Of a stretch of DNA of 10,443 bases, positions 1 to 7,165 are shown in pieces. A program made the position numbers and the translations under genes. The notes beneath the pieces are model-generated. The model saw only the letters and a list, made by a program, of their open reading frames with translations, did not search any database and was not told the origin of the DNA. The DNA is taken from the NCBI GenBank assembly GCA_021163085.1, contig JAGGXL010000037.1, forward strand, positions 1 through 10,443. Reading direction: 5' to 3'. This stretch comes from Thermodesulfobacterium sp. (GTDB lineage: Bacteria > Desulfobacterota > Thermodesulfobacteria > Thermodesulfobacteriales > Thermodesulfobacteriaceae). How positions within the stretch are numbered: the stretch's first letter is position 1; every line of letters begins with the position of its first letter.

Positions 1-58
1 ATATAATAACAGAGTTACTATACTAAGGGAATCCATTTTTGTAAAGGAATATATATGA
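1..58 (+). CDS. 3' end of an unidentified upstream gene (partial)
   Basis: The frame that begins at base 2 is open to a TGA at 56-58 and encodes 18 residues ending in RESIFVKEYI. The stop overlaps the purQ start as ATGA, a common arrangement for translationally coupled genes. Both other forward frames have a stop in this stretch. The piece is too short to identify. A purine-synthesis partner such as purL or purS would be the natural guess from context, but nothing in the residues proves it. An 18-codon open frame can also occur by chance. Confidence 0.45.
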   Translation, partial: YNNRVTILRESIFVKEYI

Positions 59-867
59 AAAAAGTTAAGGTTATGGTTCTTTGGGGATACGGTATAAATT
101 GCGAGGTAGAAACTGCTTATGCTTTTAAAATTTCTGGAGCAAACCCTGAGATAGTTCACTTATCTGAGATTTTTCTTGGAGAAAAGAGAATCACTGATTA
201 TCAGATTTTATGTTTTCCCGGTGGTTTTTTGGATGGAGACCATTTAGGTAGCGCCCAGGCATGTGCTCATCGTTTTAGATTTCTTAAGATTAAAAATAAA
301 ATTTCTCTCTGGGAAGAATTGCTGAAGTTTTTAAACCAGGGAGGTCTTATAATAGGAATATGTAATGGTTTTCAACTTCTTGTAAAAATGGGTTTACTTC
401 CTGGAGGTAATTATTTCGGAGAGAGAAGGGTATCTCTTACTTATAATGATTCAGGTAAATTTGAAGACAGGTGGGTTTATGTTAAAGTAAATCCTGATAC
501 TCCCTGTGTTTTTTTAAAAGGCCTTGAAGAGCTTTATCTTCCTGTCAGACATGGGGAAGGCAAATTTGTAGCTGAAAATAAAGAAATTTTGAAAGAATTT
601 AAAAAAAATAACCAGATTGCTCTTTACTACATGGATCCTGAAACTAAAGAACCTACTTTTAAATATCCTTTTAATCCTAATGGTTCTCAGGAAGCTATAG
701 CAGGGATATGTGATCCTTCAGGTAGAATATTTGGACTTATGCCTCATCCAGAGGCTTTTAATCACTGGACAAATCATCCTCGTTGGACCAGAGAAAAAGA
801 CAGAATAGCTCAAGGTCTCTATATTTTCAAAAATGCTGTGGAATGGGCTAAGGAAAATATTCTTTAA
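55..867 (+). CDS. purQ: Phosphoribosylformylglycinamidine synthase, glutamine amidotransferase subunit PurQ
   Basis: PurQ releases ammonia from glutamine and passes it to PurL, which converts FGAR to FGAM in de novo purine synthesis in the cytoplasm. The class I amidotransferase signature is clear: nucleophile Cys103 in GICNGFQLL, and the His231/Glu233 pair in LMPHPEAF. An N-terminal GINCEVETAYAF block (about 13-24) matches the PurQ G-x-N-C-x-x-E-T motif, and RHGEGKF lies at 165-171. At 270 residues it is longer than the roughly 227-residue Bacillus form but fits the long PurQ type. The ATG start has AAAGGA 6 bases upstream. It overlaps the preceding open frame by ATGA and the tatC start by one base (TAATG), so it appears to be a middle gene of an operon. 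No separate promoter is visible. Confidence 0.93.
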   Translation: MKKVKVMVLWGYGINCEVETAYAFKISGANPEIVHLSEIFLGEKRITDYQILCFPGGFLDGDHLGSAQACAHRFRFLKIKNKISLWEELLKFLNQGGLIIGICNGFQLLVKMGLLPGGNYFGERRVSLTYNDSGKFEDRWVYVKVNPDTPCVFLKGLEELYLPVRHGEGKFVAENKEILKEFKKNNQIALYYMDPETKEPTFKYPFNPNGSQEAIAGICDPSGRIFGLMPHPEAFNHWTNHPRWTREKDRIAQGLYIFKNAVEWAKENIL

Positions 868-1601
868 TGAATTCTAAAAAAATAGTTCTTTTCTTAAAAA
901 GATTAATAAGATTATGGAAGCAAAAAGGGATTTTAATAACATTTCTGTTATTCGCTATTTATTTATTTTTTTTCTGGTCAGCTCCTTATGTTTTAAAATA
1001 CCTTCAAACCAATTATAACCAAAAATTTATTTTTTATAGCGTGTCAGAACCTCTTGTTTCTCTTCTAAAAATTTCCTTTATTTTAACTTTTATTCTTGTC
1101 TTTCCTTTTCTCTGGTACTTTTTAATCTCTTTTTTTAATTTTCTTTTTTCCTTAAAAAAAAGTTTATTTTGGTTGTTTTATCTACTGGGAATTTTTTTGT
1201 TTTATTTAGGGGTTTTTTTTAGTTATGAAGTTACTCTTCCGTATGGAATAAAATTTCTCATTTCTTTTAAAACAGAAAAAATTGAGCCTGCTATTTCTCT
1301 TGGACATTTTGTCAATTTTTTTAGTTTTTTTGTCCTTGCCTTTGGATTAATTTTTGAATTACCTTTATTTATATGTTTTTTATCTATGGCAAGAATTATA
1401 AATCCTTCAACACTTGGCAGATACAGGAAAGAAATTTTTTTTATTATTGTAGTAATTGCTGCTTTAATTACCCCTACCCCAGATGCTTTTAATATGTCTC
1501 TGCTTGCTGTTCCATTGTATATACTCTTTGAGTTAGGATTGCTTTTAAGCAAGATTTTTCAAAATTCGGAAACTTCTTCAGATATTTTTAATACTCCTTA
1601 G
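867..1601 (+). CDS. tatC: Sec-independent (Tat) protein translocase subunit TatC, divergent N-terminus
   Basis: TatC is the inner-membrane receptor of the twin-arginine pathway, which exports folded proteins. The 244-residue product has six hydrophobic segments (about 20-37, 68-88, 99-121, 153-172, 188-201, 210-229). Family landmarks are SAP (38-40), EPL (61-63), FGLIFELP (159-166, with Glu164 matching E. coli Glu170), ITPTPDAF (201-208) and LAVPLYILFELG (213-224). The usual N-terminal HLxELRxR is replaced by RLIRLWKQ (12-19), so the conserved Glu and first Arg are Arg15 and Trp17. The position of E. coli Glu103 falls on Lys97/98. Its ATG overlaps the purQ stop (TAATG), with AAGGA at 850-854. 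The coding strand holds several 8-base T or A runs. No tatA/tatB is in the window. Its 3' end overlaps the convergent motE-like gene by 14 bases. Confidence 0.88.
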   Translation: MNSKKIVLFLKRLIRLWKQKGILITFLLFAIYLFFFWSAPYVLKYLQTNYNQKFIFYSVSEPLVSLLKISFILTFILVFPFLWYFLISFFNFLFSLKKSLFWLFYLLGIFLFYLGVFFSYEVTLPYGIKFLISFKTEKIEPAISLGHFVNFFSFFVLAFGLIFELPLFICFLSMARIINPSTLGRYRKEIFFIIVVIAALITPTPDAFNMSLLAVPLYILFELGLLLSKIFQNSETSSDIFNTP

Positions 1602-2124
1602 GAGGATATCCTGACAGAGCTTCTGATAGTGCTGCTGCTTTATCTGGAGGCATAGCACTAAGAATACTTGCAACCTGTGAACTTTTTAATTGACTTAATA
1701 GTTTTACAGCCATCTTTTCGTCCATATTTAATAACATTTCAGCAGCTTTGGATGCTCTCATTTCAGATAACGCTTTAACCAGAAGTTTAACTCTCTGATC
1801 TTGAATAGTTTTAATTTCATTAAGTTTTTTATCTATAATAGATTCCAGGTCTTTTAAAGATGCCATTTGTTCCTGAATACGTTTTTCTAAAATTTTTAAT
1901 TCTTTTTCTTTTAATTCTATCTTTTTAGCTCTTTCATATAGTTTAGCTCTTTCTAAAACAAGCAATTCAGAAAATTCTGGGGGACAGCCTGAAAATACAT
2001 TTTCTTCTTTTGCTTCAACTCTGTAAGCTTTGGTAGCAATTAAAGTTGCAATAAGGAAAAATTTGATTATTCCTAAGAATATCAAAAGCAAAAGGAAGTT
2101 TTTAATCTTTAAAAATTTACGCAT
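1588..2124 (-). CDS. MotE/YlxF-like flagellar-operon protein with MgtE-N-like C-terminal domain
   Basis: This 178-residue protein has an N-terminal membrane anchor (about 9-31), then a Lys/Glu-rich coiled coil (about 52-115), then a small helical domain (about 118-170) with the repeating pattern seen in MgtE intracellular N-domains: SKAAEMLLNMD, QVASILSAM and MPPDKAAALSEAL. That layout and its place after fliJ match the MotE/YlxF group. Rhizobial MotE helps fold or stabilise MotC; the role of the other members is less certain. The helical domain probably faces the periplasm. The ATG overlaps the end of fliJ by 8 bases, so translation is likely coupled. It is the last gene of the flagellar operon and its stop lies inside the convergent tatC. 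A magnesium transporter is ruled out because there is only one membrane segment. Confidence 0.8.
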   Translation of the reverse strand: MRKFLKIKNFLLLLIFLGIIKFFLIATLIATKAYRVEAKEENVFSGCPPEFSELLVLERAKLYERAKKIELKEKELKILEKRIQEQMASLKDLESIIDKKLNEIKTIQDQRVKLLVKALSEMRASKAAEMLLNMDEKMAVKLLSQLKSSQVASILSAMPPDKAAALSEALSGYPPKEY

Positions 2125-2557
2125 GTTCTCTTCCCATTCTTAAAAGTATCAAATCGTCCATTTCTCTGTAAAATTTTTTTATGTTTTCTATATTCCATAA
2201 TTGTTGAACTTTATTTTTTGAAGTTTCCATTAATTTTCTATCCTTATAAGTTTTTTCTAAAAGAGCAAGGAGGTTTTCAAATTCTTTTTTTTGCATATCA
2301 ATTTTTTGTTTTAATTTATTTTCAAATTTTGAGCTCTTCTCTGCCAGAAACAGCCTATATTTTAGTTCCTCTCCATTTAAAATACGTTCCTTTTCTAATG
2401 TAGAATAACAATTTTTTCTAAAAGAAATAATTGCTTCTTTTTCTTTTAACAATTTTTCCAGATTTATTTTACAATTTATCACCCTTATTTTAGCCTGTTC
2501 TTCTTGCAGGTATTTATACCATGTTAAAAGTTTTAAGACTTCTAATTTTCTTTTCAT
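2117..2557 (-). CDS. fliJ: Flagellar export chaperone / ATPase-complex stalk protein FliJ
   Basis: FliJ is a small antiparallel coiled coil that sits in the FliI hexamer ring and links it to the export gate (FlhA). The 146-residue product matches the family length (about 147) and is almost wholly helical and charged, with no membrane segment. The C-terminal part (about 105-143: DRKLMETSKNKVQ, then a second Glu/Arg-rich helix) resembles the conserved FliJ end. Primary sequence is poorly conserved in this family, so much of the call rests on position directly after fliI and before the MotE-like gene, the usual order. Its ATG lies 2 bases after the fliI stop. No good Shine-Dalgarno sequence is visible, so it probably relies on re-initiation by ribosomes leaving fliI. 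Its 3' end overlaps the next gene by 8 bases. Confidence 0.82.
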   Translation of the reverse strand: MKRKLEVLKLLTWYKYLQEEQAKIRVINCKINLEKLLKEKEAIISFRKNCYSTLEKERILNGEELKYRLFLAEKSSKFENKLKQKIDMQKKEFENLLALLEKTYKDRKLMETSKNKVQQLWNIENIKKFYREMDDLILLRMGREHA

Positions 2558-2559
2558 AT

Positions 2560-3870
2560 CTATTTATTTAAAACTTTTTTTAGTAAGTTTATAGAATCTT
2601 CCAAAGGATAGCGTTCTTCAATAGATTGTTTCAAAAAGTTTTTCAAATCTTTTATTAGAGAAATAGCTCTATCAATTTCTGGATTAGAACCTTTTACATA
2701 GGCTCCTATGTTTATAAGATCTTCGGCCTTTTTATAAGTAGCCAGAATAGCAATAGTTTGATAGGCTAAATTTAGATGTTCTTGAGAAACAATATCTTTC
2801 ATTACTCTACTTATACTTGAAAGAATATCAATAGGAGGATAATGTCCTTCGTGAGCCAGGTCTCTTGAGAGAACAATATGTCCATCTACAATACTTCTTA
2901 CTGAATCTGCTATTGGATCATTTAGGTCATCACCTTCTACCAAAACATTGTATATCCCGGTAATATCTCCTGCACCGATTTTAGGACCAGCCCTTTCTAA
3001 AAGTTTTGGAAGCAGGGCAAATACCGATGGTGTGTATCCACGAGCTGTAGGGGGTTCTCCAGAAGCAAGCCCTATCTCTCTGCCTGCCATGCAAAACCTG
3101 GTTAAAGAATCCATGAGAAGAAGAACTCTTTTTCCTTTATCTCTAAAATATTCGGCTAAAGAAGTTGCATAATAGGCTGCTCTTATTCTTATTGAAGGAG
3201 CTTCGTCAGAAGTAGCTACTACAACAACAGACTTTTTTAATCCATCTTCTTTAAGATCTCGTTCTATAAATTCTCTTACTTCTCTTCCTCTTTCTCCTAT
3301 AAGAGCAATTACATTCACATCTGCAGTAGTATATCTTGCTATCATTCCAAGAAGGGTGCTTTTACCTATTCCTGAGCCTGCCATTATTGCGACTCTTTGT
3401 CCCCTTCCTATAGTTAAAAGGGCGTTAATAGCTTTTACTCCCACATCTAAAATATCTTTAATTGGAGCCCTTTCTAAAGGTTTTAAAGGTTCTCCATAAA
3501 GGGGATAATAGTCTGAAGCCTTAGGCTTTCTTTTATTATCTAAAGGCTCTCCCAGAGCATTTACTACTCTTCCTAAAAAGTCTTCTCCCACAGGAGCATA
3601 AGAAGCACTTATAGGAAAAACCTTAGCACCTACTTCAATTCCTCTTATATCTCCTAAAGCAGTAAGTAGAAGTTTATTATTTTTAAAACCTATAACTTCT
3701 GCAATTAAACTTGCATTCTGTCCCTCAATTTTACACAGATCTCCCACTTTTAAAAAGGGACCACTGCTCTCAATAGTTAACCCTAAAAGTTTGGTTACAT
3801 GACCATAAATATCAAAAGGAATTAATTGGGACAATTCTTTTTTGTATCTTTCTAAGCTTTTAATCTTCAT
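2560..3870 (-). CDS. fliI: Flagellum-specific ATPase FliI
   Basis: FliI is the hexameric ATPase of the flagellar type III export apparatus, related to F1 beta subunits. At 436 residues the length is normal. Visible motifs are an N-terminal beta-barrel region (about 20-90), Walker A AGSGIGKST (164-172, Lys170), the catalytic Glu193 in IGERGREVREF, Walker B VLLLMD (249-254), the ASGEPPTARGYTPSVF block (269-284), and LSRDLAHEGHYPPIDIL (334-350), which includes the conserved Arg336. The C-terminal helices (about 380-436) are where FliI contacts substrates and chaperones. The start overlaps the fliH end by 11 bases and has only a weak purine stretch upstream, so coupling to fliH is likely. Location and the PPTARGYTPSVF signature favour flagellar FliI over F-type ATP synthase or Rho. 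Confidence 0.96.
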   Translation of the reverse strand: MKIKSLERYKKELSQLIPFDIYGHVTKLLGLTIESSGPFLKVGDLCKIEGQNASLIAEVIGFKNNKLLLTALGDIRGIEVGAKVFPISASYAPVGEDFLGRVVNALGEPLDNKRKPKASDYYPLYGEPLKPLERAPIKDILDVGVKAINALLTIGRGQRVAIMAGSGIGKSTLLGMIARYTTADVNVIALIGERGREVREFIERDLKEDGLKKSVVVVATSDEAPSIRIRAAYYATSLAEYFRDKGKRVLLLMDSLTRFCMAGREIGLASGEPPTARGYTPSVFALLPKLLERAGPKIGAGDITGIYNVLVEGDDLNDPIADSVRSIVDGHIVLSRDLAHEGHYPPIDILSSISRVMKDIVSQEHLNLAYQTIAILATYKKAEDLINIGAYVKGSNPEIDRAISLIKDLKNFLKQSIEERYPLEDSINLLKKVLNK

Positions 3871-4576
3871 CTTTCACAAGTGTTTCTAAAAATTTTTTCC
3901 ATCTCTTTTCAAATGTTGCATCAATAACTCCTAAGGAAGTTTCAATAAAAACACCTCCTTTTGAGATGGATTCGTCAGGAACAAGTTTAATCCTCTTAGA
4001 AGGAGCAATATATCTTGATAAATTTTTTTCTAAAAATTTATATTCTTCAGGATTTACTTTTATATTTAATTCTGTTCCCTCAGCAATGTAATTTAAAGCC
4101 TCTTTTATAATTCTTATAGGAACTTCAGGGTCTATTTTAATTTCTTTTAAAACAAATTTATTAGCTATCTCCAAGGCTAAATTTAAGACCTCTCTATCCA
4201 TATTTATGATTAAATTTTGTACTTCGTTTTCTAAATTTTTCAAAAATTTTTCTATAAATTGTATTTTTTCTTGGAAATCTTTTTTTAAATTTATTTCAAG
4301 TTCTTTATATTTTTTTTCTGCGTCATTTTTACCGGTTTCAAATCCGTCTTTATATCCTTTTTTCTGTCCTTCTGCATAACCTTTCTCAAAACCTTCTTTG
4401 TAACCCTTTTGAAATATTTCTTTTTTTATTTTTTCTTCTGAAGATTCAAGTTCCCCCCCCTTTTTATTTATATCTATTTCAAAAAAAGATTTAAACATTT
4501 CATTTTTTATAGGACTTAGATCTGGCGTTATAATAGAAATATCATTTAATTTTTTAGTTTTTAAAACTTTAGACAA
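3860..4576 (-). CDS. fliH: Flagellar assembly protein FliH (export ATPase regulator), TTG start
   Basis: FliH dimers hold and inhibit FliI and bring it to the export gate and C ring. The 238-residue product has a hydrophilic N-terminus and a run of seven glycines spaced every four residues (58, 62, 66, 70, 74, 78, 82), the GxxxG repeat helix that marks FliH. A coiled coil follows (about 85-130), then a globular C-terminal domain (about 130-238) with the V-ATPase E/FliH-type pattern (VNPEEYKFLEKN, then GGVFIETSLGVIDATFEKRW). The start is TTG at 4576, inside the end of fliG (8-base overlap). AGGAG nine bases upstream supports it, and the next in-frame Met is residue 27. An 8-G run falls in codons 39-42. 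Translation appears coupled to fliG upstream and fliI downstream. Confidence 0.9.
   Translation of the reverse strand: MSKVLKTKKLNDISIITPDLSPIKNEMFKSFFEIDINKKGGELESSEEKIKKEIFQKGYKEGFEKGYAEGQKKGYKDGFETGKNDAEKKYKELEINLKKDFQEKIQFIEKFLKNLENEVQNLIINMDREVLNLALEIANKFVLKEIKIDPEVPIRIIKEALNYIAEGTELNIKVNPEEYKFLEKNLSRYIAPSKRIKLVPDESISKGGVFIETSLGVIDATFEKRWKKFLETLVKDED
4453..4460 (-). repeat. Eight-G homopolymer tract inside fliH
   Basis: The coding strand of fliH reads AAAAAGGGGGGGGAA here, spelling Lys-Lys-Gly-Gly-Glu near residues 38-42. It is the longest G/C run I noticed in this AT-rich window. One extra G would create a TGA three codons after the tract. Loss of one G would create a TAA about ten codons after it. 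Either change would remove the GxxxG helix and the FliI-binding domain. Confidence 0.9.
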
Positions 4577-5579
4577 ATTCCTCTTCTCCTCTTGCTAAAA
4601 CTATTTTACCTTCTTGTTCCAATTTTTTAGCTATTCTGATGATATTTTGTTGTGCTTTTTCAACTTCTGTTATTCTTACAGGGGGCATCATTTCTAATTC
4701 TTCTTTTAATAAGTCTGCAGCGCGTTTACTCATATTTCTAAAGAATTTTTCTTTTACTTCTGGGGATGCACCTTTTAGGGCTAATTTAAGATCATCGGTT
4801 GAAATTTCCCTGAGCAAGGTTTGAATAGCAAAATCATCAACTTTAATGAAGTCTTCAAAGGTAAACAGATATTTTCTTATTTCTTCAGCTAATGCCGGAT
4901 TCTCGTCCTCTATTTCTGTGAGAAGTTCATCTTCCAATTCTCTACCTGCATGAGATAAGACTTCTGCAGCTCTTTCTGGTCCTCCTATTTTTTTACCTAA
5001 GGCTCCTCCTACACTTTGGAGTTCAGCTTCCAAAGAATTGCTTATCTCTTTTACAATTTCAGGATCTACTTTGTCTAAAAGAGCAATTCTTAATAGCACT
5101 TCTCCTCTTATTCCTTCGGGAAGGAGTTGTAATACTTGTCCAGATAAAAAAGGGTCAAGGTGAACCAGAATAATAGCAATAGTCTGAGGATGTTCATTAG
5201 AGAGAAAACTTGCAATAGTTTTTGGATCGAGTTTCCTCAATTTTTTAAAAGTTTCGGGACCGACCTCTTTTTTAATCTCCTCGTATAAATATTTTCCCTT
5301 ATCTCCATAAGCTTTTATTAAACTTTGTTTTAAAAATTCTTCAGGAGTAACATTAATATCCCCTAACATTTCTTTAGCTTCAATATTAGCTTCTTCTAAA
5401 ACTTTTCTAACTGCATCAGCAGGAATATATTCAATTTTAGCCATTTCGATTCCTATTCTCTTGATGTCTTCTTCGTCTAAATGTTTATACACTTCAGATG
5501 TAAATTCCTCCCCCATAAGCATAAGAAAAATAGCTGCTTTCTGTGGACCTGTTAGTTTATTAGGATCTATTTTAGCCAT
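4569..5579 (-). CDS. fliG: Flagellar motor switch protein FliG
   Basis: FliG forms the rotor layer of the C ring, binding FliF on the membrane side and FliM below, and generating torque against the stator. The 336-residue product has the standard three-domain layout. The N-terminal domain begins LTGPQKAAIFLMLMGEE (9-25). The middle domain carries EHPQTIAIILVHLDP (129-143). GGPERAAEVLSHAG follows at about 200. The linker RKYLFTFEDF stands where MFVFED is usual, so that motif is slightly altered. The C-terminal domain has the charged torque helix (about 265-300: LALKGASPEVKEKFF, then MSKRAADLLKEELE). The ATG lies 2 bases after the fliF stop with only a weak GGG-type ribosome site, so coupling to fliF is likely. 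Confidence 0.96.
   Translation of the reverse strand: MAKIDPNKLTGPQKAAIFLMLMGEEFTSEVYKHLDEEDIKRIGIEMAKIEYIPADAVRKVLEEANIEAKEMLGDINVTPEEFLKQSLIKAYGDKGKYLYEEIKKEVGPETFKKLRKLDPKTIASFLSNEHPQTIAIILVHLDPFLSGQVLQLLPEGIRGEVLLRIALLDKVDPEIVKEISNSLEAELQSVGGALGKKIGGPERAAEVLSHAGRELEDELLTEIEDENPALAEEIRKYLFTFEDFIKVDDFAIQTLLREISTDDLKLALKGASPEVKEKFFRNMSKRAADLLKEELEMMPPVRITEVEKAQQNIIRIAKKLEQEGKIVLARGEEEFV
4586..4590 (-). promoter_or_regulatory. Shine-Dalgarno sequence that fixes the fliH TTG start
   Basis: AGGAG on the minus strand, nine bases before the TTG at 4576, lies within the last codons of fliG (Arg-Gly-Glu). It is a near-consensus ribosome binding site and supports the TTG over any downstream Met. 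A second GAGGA lies closer (3 bases) and is less well placed. Confidence 0.65.
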
Positions 5580-5581
5580 TT

Positions 5582-7132
5582 TTAATACCCAGCTTCAGAA
5601 AGAGCTTTTTTCCTTTCTTCAAGAGTTTCTTCTAAAAGCCATTTTTTAACAAGCATGGCAGCCTTTTCAGGTTGACTTTTTATAATTCCCAAAGCTATCT
5701 CTTGAGGCATCGGACCTACTTCTTCTTCCTCAATAATAGGTGGTGAAGGGAATTCTGGTCGGGCAGCAGGGGCTTCAACAGGAACAGGTTTGGGTGCAAG
5801 GGCTTTAATAAGCGGTCTTACAACGAAGATAAATATTAAAAGCAAAACCCCAATCAGTAAAATAGGTTTATAAAACTGTGCAACATAATCCTTAATTCCG
5901 GGTTTTGGCATAGGCATTTTTACAAATTTTTTAGTTTGTACTTTGATTTCATCTCCCCTCTCAGGATTATAACCTATAGCACCTTTAACCAAGTCTTCAA
6001 TCCATGAAATTTTTGCAGTAGCATTTTCACCTAAGGTATTTTTATCAACCAATACCGCTACACTTATTTTTTTAATACTCCCTGGAGAAATTTCAAGATT
6101 TTTTATTTTTTTGCTTACTTCATAATTCTTAATATTTCTTTTTTTTAAGTATGTTTCTCCCTGAGTCTGAGAAGAGGTTGCTTCCATTTTTTGAAGCAGT
6201 GTTCCTTTCACACCTGCTTCTCCTCCTTCTTGAGGAGTTTTACTTATTTTTTGCTCCTCTTCTGTTTCTTCAGAAACAACAGCTATACCTTCAGGATCAT
6301 AGACTTCTTCCATAATGCTTTCTTTATCAAAAGAAAGTTCTACCCATACCTGAGCTATAGCTTTCCCGTATCCTAAAGCTCCTGAAAGAATTTCTTCTAT
6401 TTTATTTTTTAAGTGTCTTTCAATTTTTTCTTTATAAGCAAGTTTATTAATTGGTATTTCATCTTCTTCAGAAGGAAGATGAAGGCTTTTTCCAGTATTA
6501 GCGTCAATTATAGTTACATTTTTAGGCTCAAGTTTGGGAACAGCTCCACTTACTAAATTAATGATACCCTTTATTTGAGAGGAAGTTAACTGATACCCTG
6601 GTCTCAACTCTATTAATACAGAAGCTTTTGGAGGCTTTTCTTCTTCTATGAAAACAGTTTCCTTAGGTAAAGCAAGATGAACTCTTGCAGATTTTATCCC
6701 TCTAATACCCATAATAGTTCTTGCAAGCTCACCTTCTAATGCTCTTTGATAAGTCACTTTTTCTTGAAATTCTGTAAGCCCCATTTTATCTTTGTCAAAA
6801 AGCTCAAATCCTGGTCCAGCTCCACCAATTAGTCCTTTACTTGCCACTTCCATTCTAACTTCAGGCACTTTATCTTTGGGAACATAAATGCTCCCATCCA
6901 GTTCCACTTTGTAAGGAATTCTCTGTTCCTTCAGATATTGAACAATCTGACCCGTGGTCTGCTCATCAAGTCCTCTATAAAGAAGTCCCCAGTTAGTTTG
7001 ATTGTATAACCATATACTAAGGACTAAGAGCAAAGTTATACCTACAGTACCACCTATAAGTAAAATTTTTTGCCTTTGGTCCAATCTATTCCAGAAGCTT
7101 TTCAATTGTTCAAAAAGTGTTCTCAAATCCAT
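5582..7132 (-). CDS. fliF: Flagellar MS-ring protein FliF
   Basis: FliF builds the MS ring, the first structure of the basal body, in the inner membrane. The 516-residue product is a little shorter than the E. coli protein (552). Membrane segments lie at about 22-43 and 422-441. Between them are the ring-building modules: NWGLLYRGLDEQTTGQIV (47-64), FELFDKDKMGLTEFQEKVTYQRALEGELARTI (109-140), and IKSARVHLALPKETVF (146-161) followed by KASVLIELRPG (169-179). A charged, low-complexity section (about 285-330) corresponds to the variable beta-collar region. The C-terminal cytoplasmic tail (EIALGIIKSQPEKAAMLVKKWL, about 478-499) is the FliG-binding helix pair. A Pro-rich stretch (about 447-466) links the second membrane segment to it. 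The ATG has GGAG six bases upstream, next to a hairpin in the fliE-fliF gap. Confidence 0.96.
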   Translation of the reverse strand: MDLRTLFEQLKSFWNRLDQRQKILLIGGTVGITLLLVLSIWLYNQTNWGLLYRGLDEQTTGQIVQYLKEQRIPYKVELDGSIYVPKDKVPEVRMEVASKGLIGGAGPGFELFDKDKMGLTEFQEKVTYQRALEGELARTIMGIRGIKSARVHLALPKETVFIEEEKPPKASVLIELRPGYQLTSSQIKGIINLVSGAVPKLEPKNVTIIDANTGKSLHLPSEEDEIPINKLAYKEKIERHLKNKIEEILSGALGYGKAIAQVWVELSFDKESIMEEVYDPEGIAVVSEETEEEQKISKTPQEGGEAGVKGTLLQKMEATSSQTQGETYLKKRNIKNYEVSKKIKNLEISPGSIKKISVAVLVDKNTLGENATAKISWIEDLVKGAIGYNPERGDEIKVQTKKFVKMPMPKPGIKDYVAQFYKPILLIGVLLLIFIFVVRPLIKALAPKPVPVEAPAARPEFPSPPIIEEEEVGPMPQEIALGIIKSQPEKAAMLVKKWLLEETLEERKKALSEAGY

Positions 7133-7135
7133 ATT

Positions 7136-7161
7136 CTTCTCCTTGAGAACTTACTTCTCAA
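7136..7161 (-). promoter_or_regulatory. Competing hairpins overlapping the fliF ribosome binding site
   Basis: On the transcript, TTGAGAA (7161-7155) and TTCTCAA (7149-7143) form a perfect 7-bp stem with a 5-base loop. It ends exactly where the fliF Shine-Dalgarno GGAGAAG (7142-7136) starts. The same TTCTC can pair instead with GAGAA of that site (5 bp, 3-base loop). The two folds cannot coexist: one leaves the ribosome site free and the other hides it. No U-run follows, so it is not a terminator. A role is only inferred. Confidence 0.45.
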
Positions 7162-7165
7162 AAAA

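Noticed and set aside
1223..1552. 109-residue minus-strand open frame inside tatC
   Set aside because: It is antisense to a well-conserved membrane protein, resembles no known family and has no ribosome site; it is a shadow frame.
1594..1612. Two touching palindromes (CTCCTTAGGAG and AGGATATCCT) as a bidirectional terminator between tatC and the MotE-like gene
   Set aside because: The palindromes are short, have no usable loop and no U-run on either side, and lie in coding sequence.
1588..2124. Magnesium transporter MgtE, suggested by the C-terminal helical domain
   Set aside because: The protein has a single N-terminal membrane segment and a coiled coil, lacks the CBS and channel domains, and sits at the end of a flagellar operon.
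2948..3172. Plus-strand open frame of 74 residues inside fliI
   Set aside because: It is antisense to the most conserved part of fliI, and its openness follows from that gene's codon use.
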